From Pempheris klunzingeri (lineage: Eukaryota; Chordata; Actinopteri; Acropomatiformes; Pempheridae), in assembly GCF_042242105.1 (NCBI RefSeq), contig NC_092017.1:1835652-1899651 (forward strand): a stretch of DNA of 64,000 nt, given 5' to 3'. Positions 35,609 through 46,448 of this stretch are shown piece by piece. The first letter of the stretch is position 1, and each line of letters opens with the position of its first letter. The translations under genes were made by a program, and so were the position numbers. Below the pieces are notes generated by a model, which saw only the letters and a program-made list of their open reading frames with translations, had not been told where the DNA came from and searched no databases.

Positions 35609-36552
35609 TATATACTGTATGGTATTGTGGCACGATGAATCTGGCAATCTGGAATTTTATCTTTCATACAACCTGCTTTCTCGAGAATTCTGAGGTCACA
35701 AACAGGCCCTGCCAAAACTCAGGAAACTGAGACACTAATGAAGCTAAATGTTTATCTGTTTTAAGATCTGCAAAAACTTTTTCTTCTTCTGTCTTCTGTT
35801 ACATCATAAACTCTTTCATGCTTTCACTCAAAAACTTTGCTGTGCAGAAATATGTTTATTAATCAATATGCTATGTAAATTAACCATCTGAAAAATGTTG
35901 ATGTGTTATTCTGACAAGCTGATGTTTTGATGCCTAAATAATAAGAACTGTGGGAACGGGAATTGCTTATTTTCATACATCAATCCAGATAAATGGGCTA
36001 TGTGTTAATATTAAACAAACGTGAGCATGCATGTATGAAATCACTAAGCAGATCATAGCTTGCAATGAAAATTTGTGTTGAAGTTGTAATGTTATCTACT
36101 GATCCAATTACTTTCAGACTGCCTGTGTGTGAGGAGGGGCTCAACAACCCTCCCCTCTCCTCCCCAAGAGGACAGACAGAGACTAGACTAGCTAGTTTAG
36201 TTAAGGCTATATAAAAATCACCAACACATCAGTGTTAATACATCAGTTTTATATTTGGTTTCTTATCTTAATTTTAAATATCTATTCTATTATTCCGTTG
36301 ACAGATTATTCCACAAACCAGCTCTTAACTGAACAAAAACATTTGTTTAACGTGCATTTTATGTTAAACAAATGTTTTAATATACAAATCCCTTAGCTCA
36401 TTCTGAGTCACTTCAACTTTAAAACAACCTCAGTCAACCTGACTTTTGTTAGTTTCAAGTATAATTCTTAATTGTGCAGTTTAAAGCACTCCTAATCTCT
36501 TTTCTGTGGTATTAAATAGGATTTTGTCTTTTTGTTTTACCTCCAGATAGTA
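35609..36552. other. Intergenic DNA, nothing recognised
   Basis: AT-rich, with no splice-bounded exon and no repeat recognised within this window. Confidence 0.4.
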
Positions 36553-38040
36553 GATAATCAATCAATCAATCAATCTTTATTTATATAGCGCCAATTCATA
36601 ACAGCATTATCTCCAGACTCTTTCCATAAAGAGCAGGTCTAGACCAAACTCTTTAATTAGAGAGAGACCCAACGATTCAGGAATTCAACATTAAGGATTC
36701 AAGAATCCCCACATGAGCAGCATCAGATATTATATTAGGACACATTGGCAGGAAGAACTCCCCTTTAACAGGAAGAAACCTGGAACAGAACCAGGCTCGG
36801 GGGAGGGGGGCTTTCTGTCAGGGTCCGTGTTGGGTGGAGGTTGGACAGAGAGAGAGAGAGAGAGAGAGAGAGAAAACAAACAGCAACCAATGTACTAACA
36901 GTGACTAAAGTACTGACAATGATTATGCACAGCAGTGATTCATGAAGCCAGAGAACCACAGCAGAAGAACCAGGACCAGGATCCACAGGAACCAGAGAAC
37001 CACAGCAGCAGGACCAGGACCAGGATCCACAGGAACCTGAGAATCACAGCAGGAGAACCAGGACCAGGATCCACAGGAACCTGAGGGATGAGAAAAGCAC
37101 AGAAAGGCTCTGGGGAAGATACCAAGTTAGTAACAGACATTAAAGAGACATGAAGCATCAGGATGGAGAGGAAGAGGAGGAGAGAGGAGCCCAGTGCATC
37201 ATGGGAGTCCCCCGGCGGCCTAAGCCTATAGCAGCATAACTAGGAGCTAGTCCAAGGCCTGATCCAGCCCTAAACTATAAGCTTTATCACAAAGGAAGGT
37301 TTTTAGTCTACTCTTAAATATAGAGACGGTGTCTGCCCCCCGAACCCAAACTGGAAGGAGGTTCCACAGGAGAGGAGCCTGATAGCTGAAAGCTCTGGCT
37401 CCATCACTACTTTAGAGGACTTTAGGAACCACCAGTAGGCCTGCATTCTGGGAGCACAGTGCTCTAGTGGGGTAGTACAGTACTATAAGTTCTTTAAGAT
37501 ATGATGGAGACTGACCATTAAGAACCTTGTAGGTGAGGAGAAGGATTTTAAACTCTATTCTAGATTTTACTGGAAGCCAGTGAAGAGAAGCCAGTACAGG
37601 AGAAATGTGGTCTCTTCTCTTAGTTCTCATCAGAACACGAGCAGCAGCGTTCTGGACCAGCTGGAGAGTCTTTAAGGACTTATTGGAGCAGCCTGATAAT
37701 AAGGAGTTACAATAGTCCAACCTGGAAGTGACAAATGCATGGACTAATTTTTCTGCATCATCTATGGATATGATGGGCCTGATTTTAGCAATATTACATA
37801 GATGGAAAAAGGCAGCTCTAGAAATCTGTTTAATGTGGGAGTTAAAGGACAAATCCTGATCAAAGATGACTCCCACATTCCTCACAGTGGAGCTGGAGGC
37901 CAGAGTAATGCCATCCAGAGCAGTTATATTGTTAGAAAAGGTGTCTCTAAGGTGTTTGGGGCCATCCAGGACTTTGTCCTTAGGCATCCTTGGATTTAGT
38001 CAACTGGTTGGATTCATCAGGCTTTATTGTCATCAGGATA
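36553..38040 (-). repeat. L2-like LINE, 3' 1.5 kb
   Basis: The (AATC)n tail at 36557-36577 and CTTTATTTATATAGCGCCAA mark the 3' end. The minus-strand frame 37987-37412 encodes the C-terminal part of the reverse transcriptase: VGVIFDQDLSFNSHIKQISR, TSRLDYCNSLLSGCSNKSLK, QLVQNAAARVLMRTKRRDHI and PVLASLHWLPVKSRIEFKIL. This is characteristic of fish L2 (CR1 group). A GA microsatellite at 36847-36874 and short CAGGACCAGGATCCACAGGA repeats lie in the 3' UTR. 5'-truncated, as usual. Confidence 0.85.
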
Positions 38041-38967
38041 AAGTGTGGAACTCTTCAAGAATGGAACAATAGGATGTACATAGTCTATTACGATGTGCTG
38101 ATTTTATTTATTCATTAATGTAACCAGGATTAAGTTTGTCTCAGTCATGAAGGATGTTTGTTATCTGCCAGTAGCATAAAATAACACACATTAAATTAGT
38201 GAGTAATAAAAGTTTTTTTGTGGGTTTTTGTGATGTGACAAGGAGGCTGACACCCACACCCAAAGACTAGAAAGCAGGACGAGGCAAACATTTCTGTTCT
38301 TACTTCTCCTGACTTAAACTATGACACCTCCGCCCCCATGCTGAAAAAAGCTGCATGCCTGATTCCTAAAATAACAAAAGTTAGGAGTGGAGAAACTCAT
38401 GGCAGCATGTTCGGTAAAACATGAAACATTTACTGTGCTTCTGGTGCTGTGGTCCTCACATACAAAAACTACAATAACACACACAATTTATGTACAGTCT
38501 GTTGAGCAAGACAGACATTTCTGTGAGCCACAGACTGCTTGATACTGGAGTCACATGATGGAACAAGTCTGCACCCGACACTCAGTGGTTATATTACATC
38601 AGAGGCTCTTTATTTGAAATAACATGCAAAGCTAACCCTTCCATAACCCACAAACCCACCTGCCTATCCAGTCCTGTACCCTTTACAATCACACACACAA
38701 TTCATATGGAATAGAATTCAAGTTTCTAATATAAGCAAAAAAACGCAGAACTGATCATGTTGACAAGAATCTCAAGATTCAATGTGCACCATGAGTTGTA
38801 ATTCAAATAGGTGTGACATGTATTTTCTAAGCACAGTACAATTTAGTTGTAACTATTGTGCATGTTGCATGTCAAAACAAGCCAGGTGAATAAAAAGGCT
38901 TGAGGTGCTTTCCAAAGAAAAAAATATGTAAACACACAGAAAAATTACCCAACAGACCAAGTGGTAC
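38041..38967. other. Intergenic DNA before the CACTA element
   Basis: No gene or recognised repeat. It ends with TA, duplicated at the far end of the transposon. Confidence 0.4.
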
Positions 38968-40313
38968 ACTGTAAAAAAAATTCCGTAGTTTTTACGAAAA
39001 AAATCTGGCAGCTGTGGTTGCCAGAATAATTCTGTAAAAATTACGGTAGAAATGTAAACAGTTTTACAGGCTAAACTGTAAATTCTACAGTTTAAAACTG
39101 TTAAAATTTACAGAAAGAATACACTTGAATCTGGTAAAACTTACAACATTCTTTTGTTAAATCATGTTATATGTTGCTGTTTCACATGTTTTTTCAGTAA
39201 TATTTGCCTTGAATTGTTGTTAACTTTACATCAAACACAAGTAAACACTACTGAAAAACACTGTACAAAAAATAGTTTTGCTGTAAAAACCTAAAAATAG
39301 TAATGCCATTTTACTGATATGTTTTGCATTTTAAACTCAAATATTTATTAAAATGTGCTAAATTATGCAGTATTTACAAACTTACTTTACAGCCATAGCA
39401 ACAGCTTTTCTATTTTAACAGAATTTACTCAAAATGCATGCATTACAATCTAATAACATTTTAAAATCATATTCTCAAATCATATTAAATTAATATTGAA
39501 TATTTGAAATATAGAACCAGAATATAACCACTATACGCAGTGAAAAGCAAAGCTTTTGAGTCATCTTGATAAAAGATTAGTTATAGAAAACACCACCACA
39601 TGTCTTTCTCTCCAGAAATTTATGAATCTTAAAGCAGTGAACAAAATTATCTGTCCCTTCCCAAAATACATTTTTATATTAAACAAACTCTGAATGAATA
39701 GCAAGGGACAGGTGTTAACTTTTATGCAAAAATGCCTTAAGGACAATAAAATGGAGTTGAATTCACTCTAAAATGTATTTTTTACAAATTACTTTTTTTA
39801 CTTAGACAATTTAAAGTAAACTCCCAGACCTCCAAACAGATTATTACCAAAAATGCAAAAAAAAGGTGTACAAATATTAAGTATTTTATGATTAAAGGGT
39901 GAAGCAGGATGTACTCAAAAAGAATGTTACTGGATACTTTCAAATCTGTCGGTACAAAAACTGTGAACAAAACACATCTCCTTACTGAAAGCACACTTTT
40001 GAAATATGAACTAAATATTACATTGGGGGGTGTTAGGCTGTTATCAAAACTGAAAAAGAGAGAAATGCCTTATGGTCAATCAAGCCTTATGTCAACAGAG
40101 AGAATAAGCACAGCATTTCCTAATTAAGAAGAATGTTTTAGTATCTTCAAACTAACTCCTTCACATTGTATGAAAGGTTATAAATGAAGGAAAAAATCTG
40201 AACATAATTCAGTATCAACTGTCAACAAAGATGGTAACAGTAAAGCATGCAAACCATCAAACAATCGTTGGGGCATATGGGTTGCCACAAATCTTACTCA
40301 GTTTAGTCCAAGT

Positions 40314-41170
40314 TCAGACATCACACCACTCATGATCTGCTCTCTGTTCTAGAGGGACCTCTTCAGAGTTTTCAGATCGATGCTTTCGTTTTCTTATTTT
40401 GGGAGTAGTAGATCGCCTGGCATTCTCAATCCTGTTTTGCATTTGTTTGGCTAGAGAATGATACCCTGGCCCAATGATATCCCCTTCTATTACATCTTGC
40501 AGAGATTTCGGATATTTTGCCACCATCTTCTGGGCAACTACATCGGTGTGCTTTTTACTTATGCAAGAATGTTTTTGCATCATCTCAGGGACCACAATTC
40601 GGACCATCTCTCTTCTCAGCCGTGGACTTGATCGCTTTTCACTCTCAAGGGACTGCATCAGTTCCTCTGGCATTGCTTTCCATGGTATAATAAAATTATT
40701 CACCCAGTCTATTCCGGGGCTTGGGCTGCTGTTGGAAGAGGTTGAGGGTGAACTTAGGGGTGAAGAGGTTGGCAAAGATGTGGGAGATCCCGGAGAAGCA
40801 CAAACAGATGAGTTGCTTGTTTCAGGAGTCTGGCCTGAAAACCACACAACCAAGAAGAGTTAAAATTCTGAGTCAAAATGCAAATGTTTCTGTGTTAAAT
40901 TTAACTTGTACGAAGGTTAGTTTAAAAAGGGGTTGCAGCCTGTGCTGTAATACCTGACTTACATCTTAGCTTCCAAGCTGCAAGAAGTTTTCTTGCTTGA
41001 ATCGGTCTCAACGTTGACAGCAAATCTGCCTCCTCAATAAATCGAAAATCATCATATGTCTCCACACCAAGGGATTGTAAGGTCTCCTCCAGGATGTCTT
41101 TCGTCATTTCTGGAAGGTCAGGTAAGACCTCAGTGATGGCGGTGCGGAGAAATGTTTGCTCCAAGTCCAT
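40314..41170 (-). CDS. SAM-domain protein encoded by the CACTA element (two exons)
   Basis: Exon 1 (41170-40963) starts MDLEQTFLRTAITEVLPDLP and encodes a SAM-like helical domain (LEETLQSLGVETYDDFRFI, EEADLLSTLRPIQARKLL). It ends at AGAT|GTAAGT. Exon 2 (40834-40314; acceptor TTTCAG|) continues in phase with a Ser/Pro-rich linker, then DWVNNFIIPWKAMPEELMQS and a basic C-terminal part (STTPKIRKRKHRSENS). The total is 242 codons with no stop. Its role in transposition is unknown to me. Related SAM plus charged-tail proteins occur beside transposase genes in fish elements of this type. Confidence 0.65.
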
Positions 41171-41433
41171 CTTTTCTGTAATTGAAGTGAAATGATACTT
41201 TACCTCGGATCAAAAGAACCAGAAGACACAAGTAATGCAGCATTTAGTCAAGTAATATTGTGCATAATCGGTATTCAAATAAAAAGAAATACTTCTTATT
41301 CCTCAGCATCTAAAAATTAAAAAATACACAAACTGTTGTTACTTTCTCTTTTCAAATATTGCCATTTTGTCTCAGCATATACACTATGTGTATCTTTAGT
41401 GTGTTTTTCCCACCAAACAAGCCAAGATTGTGC

Positions 41434-44077
41434 TTATTTTGACAACACACTGTGTTTCAGAGGAATGACTTGGTGCCCGTTGAAAATGTACGATGGTAAC
41501 GGATAAAAATCTACCAAGTTGTCTATGTTAAGACACTGCAACCTTGCACTCTGTCTTGTCACAGAGTACAGATGATAGTCAGAATGGTAGCTAGCTTTGT
41601 GCTTGTCCATCACAAAATACACAGCTGCATCATTTTGAATTAAAATGATCAGAAGTTCTCCAAATTCCATTGACTCTTCATTTTTTGCCACAAGGAAATG
41701 GCCTTTTTTATATGATGTACCTTTGTACTGTACTTCTGTGGAAACACTTGTATTATGTTCTGAAAAGCCAAATTCCCTCACTGCGTGTTTGATTGTATCA
41801 CTGTACAGATTGGGATAAAAAGTACAACTGTCCATGACTTGCAGAAGCTGACCGAGTCCAGTACCAGCTGAAAGAAATGCCTGAAACATCTGATGTCTTT
41901 CTGACAAAGTAAGGCAGATGTTTTTAAAGTTTTTCAGGTGCCTGGTACATCTCTTAAAGTATGTGTGTTTACTTTCAAAACGCATAGTCCACACTCGGAT
42001 TAAAGGACCAAATTTCAATATAAGTGCTGGGTAGTGTCGCAGGAAATGGTGTTTTGGTTTTAGTGGACTTCCAGGAAATAAACACTTTCGTGATTCCAAA
42101 TATTCTTGGATTATAATGTCAAGATAGGCTACCTGTGACAGTGAAATCTTTTGTGCGCAAATCATGTCAACAATATCTTTAAGCTGGAGAGTTAACTGCC
42201 ACACATTATCTTCTGCATTTTCAATTTTGTCACCAATTAATACAGACAGCAACCTTAAAAAGTTCCAGTTCTGAATGGCCTGACCTGAGAGCTTGGATGC
42301 ATCTGAGTTGACAGTGCATGGCTTTGAGAGAGCATCAGCTTCTTTGTACTTGAACTGCCTAATCCGTCGGTTTAAAAGTGAATATGTAAACCATTTCTTT
42401 TTCTTAATGAAGTACTTCAAGTACAGTGCAACGTCATAGGATAAAATACCCTCAAAGATGTCATGGCCCAAACAAGGTGGGAGTCCAGGCTGGCAAACAT
42501 GAAAAGCTTTAAGAGCATTAAAGACTGAGTTTACCTTTATGCCTTTGACTTCTTGGCAGTCCTCTCCAAGGTCACCAACAGCAGTATTGTAGCTTTCAGG
42601 GGTGCGCTGTGGACCACAGACATTAGGATCATTACTTTCAAACTCATGTCGTGTGATTTCACAACACCTGCAAAAATACTGAGAACGACTGAAGTTTTCA
42701 GTGAACCCCCCAATGCCATGTGAACCCAAATTATCACCGGCAATGCAGTAAACAGCTGCTTTCACAGTTTCACTCCCCACATTTATTCCACTTTCCTCCA
42801 AATCTTTTAAATCCGCTAACATCTCTAAAAAAACTTTTGGCCATCCAAACTGCTTTATGTCACTCTCTACACACAACAAAACAAGGGACATGTGATCAAT
42901 ACTGGACCACACATGGACAGGTAAGTTTGCAACAGACAGATAGACAGCAAGAACTTTGTGTTTTTTTTTTAGAGGAACCGAGGGGGTTGACAACCTCAAA
43001 TGCGTCCTGGTACAGGATTAGCTCTAGGGATCCGGGGTTCTCCCTGAAAAACTGGTTGGACTTAAAACTCTGTCCATCAGTTATGTCTCCAAAAACATCT
43101 GAATCTGTTTCATAAGACTGTTGTGACACTGAATTCTTCCAGAGTTGGGATTCTAATAAGTTATTTAGTGTTTTTTTAACTGGTACATAGTAAGCAAACC
43201 GTGGTGTCATATTTTCATCATTTCCCAATGGTACTTTTACAGGCTCTATGTATTTAAACATTTTTTTGAATGTCTGAGCTCTTGAATATATTGTTCTCAT
43301 TGGTCCCTGATGACAAACAGAGAACAGATCTGAATCTTTGACACAATCACAGATTTTAGCAACAGCATCATCTGCGAGGCACACGTCATTTTTTAGAAGT
43401 GAGTGTAGTTTGTTTAGTGTATAATCCTGACCCAACTCATGGACATTTTGAATCTCCTCAACAATCGTCTGTACTGTTGAAGCTAGAAGAAGGAGCTGCC
43501 CTTGCAGTTTTAAGTAGAACAAACACATATTCCTTAGAAAGGTATCACTAAAATTCTCTGGCATTTCAGTGTTTTCATTTGTTGGTGCATTATCTGAGCT
43601 CTGAGGAGCATGTTCACATGCACTGACAACAGTAGTCTGAGGGATAGTTTCCCGGTATATGTCACTTATGCTATCAATCAAGCATGTTCTATGTTTCCTG
43701 GACATATGAGCTGTAAAGGAGGATTTCACAGTGAAAATATTTTTACAACCAGCTACAGGACATGTCACAGGTCGCCCCTCAATAATATGCTCCTTTAAGT
43801 GGGCTACAAGTTCATTCACTGTGTGAAACTGGCGCTCACACATGGAAATGGCACATTTTAGGTGTGTAACAACAGCTCTAGCAGTAACAGAGGGATCTGG
43901 AGCATTGTGAACACGATAAAAATGAGCTTTAAAAGCTGCATACGTACAAAATGTTCGCTTGCAGTCATAGCTGACACATTTGAAAACACAATGTGGTTCA
44001 TTCCTATGAACTCTATAATGCAGCACATAACCCCTAGTTGTCTCAAGTGTTTTACTGCAAAAAGCACAGGTAATCAT
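41434..44077 (-). pseudogene. CACTA-type transposase with C2H2 zinc fingers, one frameshift
   Basis: The first frame (44077-42896) starts MITCAFCSKTLETTRGYVLH and carries about four C2H2-like fingers, then a region with FFRENPGSLELILYQDAFEV. The second frame (ORF 42999-41434) continues with VLAVYLSVANLPVHVWSSID, FSRSQYFCRCCEITRHEF, GLPPCLGHDIFEGILSYDVA and PLKPKHHFLRHYPALILKFG then WTMRFESKHTYFKR, which are conserved blocks of this transposase group. The frames meet at a run of ten A (minus strand; 42961-42970); nine would restore continuity. Otherwise both halves are long and clean, so the copy is young or the extra base is an assembly error. Confidence 0.75.
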
Positions 44078-45799
44078 TTTTAATAACTAAGGTAAGAACA
44101 GCATACACCAGCGTTTGATAACTGTGCCATTAAACATCAGCAACATTCATTTAAACAAGGAAAAAACATGAGTCGATAGTTATACTGTGAAAATGGCAAA
44201 TAATTATATCAAATAAAAAAGCCAACCAAGTATTTACCTTCCTCTGATGACCGTCACACTGCTAAAGCATTTACACACAGCTACAGCAAAAACCACAAGC
44301 TTACTTAACATCTGCATCCAGTGAGCGCCAAAATTTGAAAAGTGAAAAAAAGACGCCTCCAGCTCGACGACACAACGGACGTGTACGTCAACAAATCCGC
44401 GGTGAAGGCTGCAACTGAGCGACCAATACACAGAAAACTAAAATGTTGGCAGTTAGTTACACACGAAAAACCACATGCTTACAGATTGTCTGCTTCCCGG
44501 GAGCGCCAAAAAAGGAACGTCAACGTTTATGGTGTGACTGCATAGACAATGGAGAGTTAGCTTAGCAACTCCAGAAAGTTAGCAAAACGACAGGGAAAAT
44601 GTTAAACTAGTATCTTATCTTTAGGACAACGCAGTCAATGATGAAGCGGTTTAAGTTTAAAAAGCATAATTTAACTTACCAGTGCTTTGTGTCGAGTTCC
44701 TTAAAAACACCGCTTCCAATGCTGGCAGACTGATGGAGGATAAGCTGAAATCTTCAGGAGAGGAAAGACGTCGCATATGATGCATTCAATGTGAACTCCA
44801 TCAAACGAGAAACGACTGCAAATCATCCCCAAAAAAAGTGCTATGATGTGTTCGTACGACAGATCAAGAAACGGAATTTTTGGTTTTAGAAGAGAAATGT
44901 AAAAGTAGTGAAGGTGATAAATGTTAGTTTTATTAAGGGATATAATATGAATTAGGATTTTGAGAATTGTGATAAATATAACAGAACAGGATGACTCAGA
45001 CACACTATATGTTCTTAATTTATTTATCTATGTGATTTTAACCAGGACTGGCTAAATTAGTCCTGCTATATGTTTTGTATTAGTTAAAGTCAAGGTGAAT
45101 TCAGTAGTATCTGTTGTAGTTAATGACAGTAGTATTATAATTTATGTATAAGTGATAAAAAAACACAAAGAGGTAGCTTTAAACCTTTAGCCAAGTATCA
45201 AGTATCAATTATCAGTTCTGCTCTTTTATGTTTGTTAAAAATACACTTTTTTAATCCTATGATAGTTTTAATTTTTTTAGTGACCTATATTTTAATTATT
45301 TTAAAAGGTATATAACATGAATAAATGTTCTTAAATGTTACAGTTTATCCCTGTAAAAATGAAGCTCCCAACAGGAATTACCCATTACTTTAACACTTTA
45401 ATGCTGTAATTCTAACCTCATTGTATTGTTTATTGCATTACAGGTTTTCTCTGTCTACGTTACAGCAGTCTTTAAATTCTACAAAGAAATTTGATTCTTT
45501 TCACATAATTTTACAAAATGTAACTGTCAAATAAACAGGGCTTCTTTGTTTTTCTGTTTACATTTTTATGATGTCATGATTTTACAGCACTTTGCTGTCA
45601 ATTTTACAGACATTTTTTACAGTGTAGAGTTAAAGCCAACAGCAACATGCTAGGTCATTGGGTCTTACAGATTCCACTGCAGAAATGCTGAACCCCAAAT
45701 GTCAGTGTCATGATATATAGGGATAGGCAGATTCAGTATTTTCTTACTGTAATACAAAAGCCATTTTAAACGATGTGACTTTTGGTTTGCTGAGGTGGA

Positions 45800-46130
45800 C
45801 GAGGTGGTTTGCCAGTTCAACATTAGTTGAGACTGAACTTTTTGTTACTGCTCCTTTTCTGAAAACAGTCACGCGCACGATTGTTCAATTCAACCGTTCA
45901 TTGATGGCAGACTATTTGAAATATGGATATTCTTTTGATGAAATTAATTCCTGTTCATGCTGCATGCCAAATTAGAGAAATACTGGATCATCGGTGCAGG
46001 AGATGTCTAAACAGTGGGAAGAAGAGATACTTTAATGTAAAGTTAGGGCAGCTATATGTTTGGATCCAAAGTCAAGATTGCAACAATATTTTTTTAGGAA
46101 ATTGTGACAATGTAATCTAACAATTGTTCT
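45800..46130 (+). repeat. Unclassified repeat family, third copy
   Basis: TTTGAAATATGGATATTCTT, TCCTGTTCATGCTGCATGCC, TCGGTGCAGGAGATGT, AGTTAGGGCAGCTATATGTT and CAAGATTGCAACAATATTTT correspond to 31566-32165 with a deletion between the blocks. It lies just downstream of gene 2. Confidence 0.55.
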
Positions 46131-46265
46131 AATTTTTACATCAAAAAGAGAGGTTAGGCAATGCGATAACAAAGCTTGTTGGTTTATGCACATACACAGT
46201 ATCTCTCATTATACTGTACAATATACTTGAGAAATGTCCAGAAGTTTGAATTGCATTAAACAGTG

Positions 46266-46448
46266 TCAGAGCATCTGGCCTTGATTTGCCATCTCTTCAT
46301 TCACTGTGGTCATCCTTTCTTTTACTGTGGCCATACTTTCCTCCACCATCTGAGAATGCATAGGTGTCTCACTGACCACAGTCTGCTCTGTTTTTGAGAC
46401 CGTCGGCTCCAGTTTGGGTGGAGGGGGCAGCTGTTGCGCCGTCATCAA
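46266..46448 (-). pseudogene. dsg2-like: Out-of-frame remnant of the gene 2 tail
   Basis: The reading frame that overlaps the gene 2 stop by one base continues 60 codons with a Pro-rich start (QQLPPPPKLEPTVSKTEQTV), the kind of sequence that follows the catenin-binding segment in desmogleins (gene 1: [12 protein letters not shown]). It ends at a stop at 46266. The likeliest explanation is that a small indel upstream moved the tail out of frame. Confidence 0.5.

Larger units (their letters stand above)
38968..45624 (-). mobile_element. CACTA/EnSpm-like DNA transposon, 6.66 kb
   Basis: The ends read CACTGTAAAAAAAATT (from 38968) and its inverse AATTTTACAGACATTTTTTA then CAGTG (to 45624), flanked by TA on both sides. 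CACTG termini with ACTGTAAA-rich subterminal DNA (for example CTGGCAGCTGTGGTTGCCAG, ATTCTGTAAAAATTACGGTA) are the hallmark of animal EnSpm/CACTA elements that abound in fish. Inside, on the minus strand, are a zinc-finger transposase broken by one frameshift and a two-exon SAM-domain gene. It sits between gene 2 and the gene-free region and is not part of the host cluster. Confidence 0.8.

Noticed and set aside
37412..37987. A 191-codon minus-strand host gene
   Set aside because: Reverse-transcriptase end of an L2-like LINE, with several other copies in the window.
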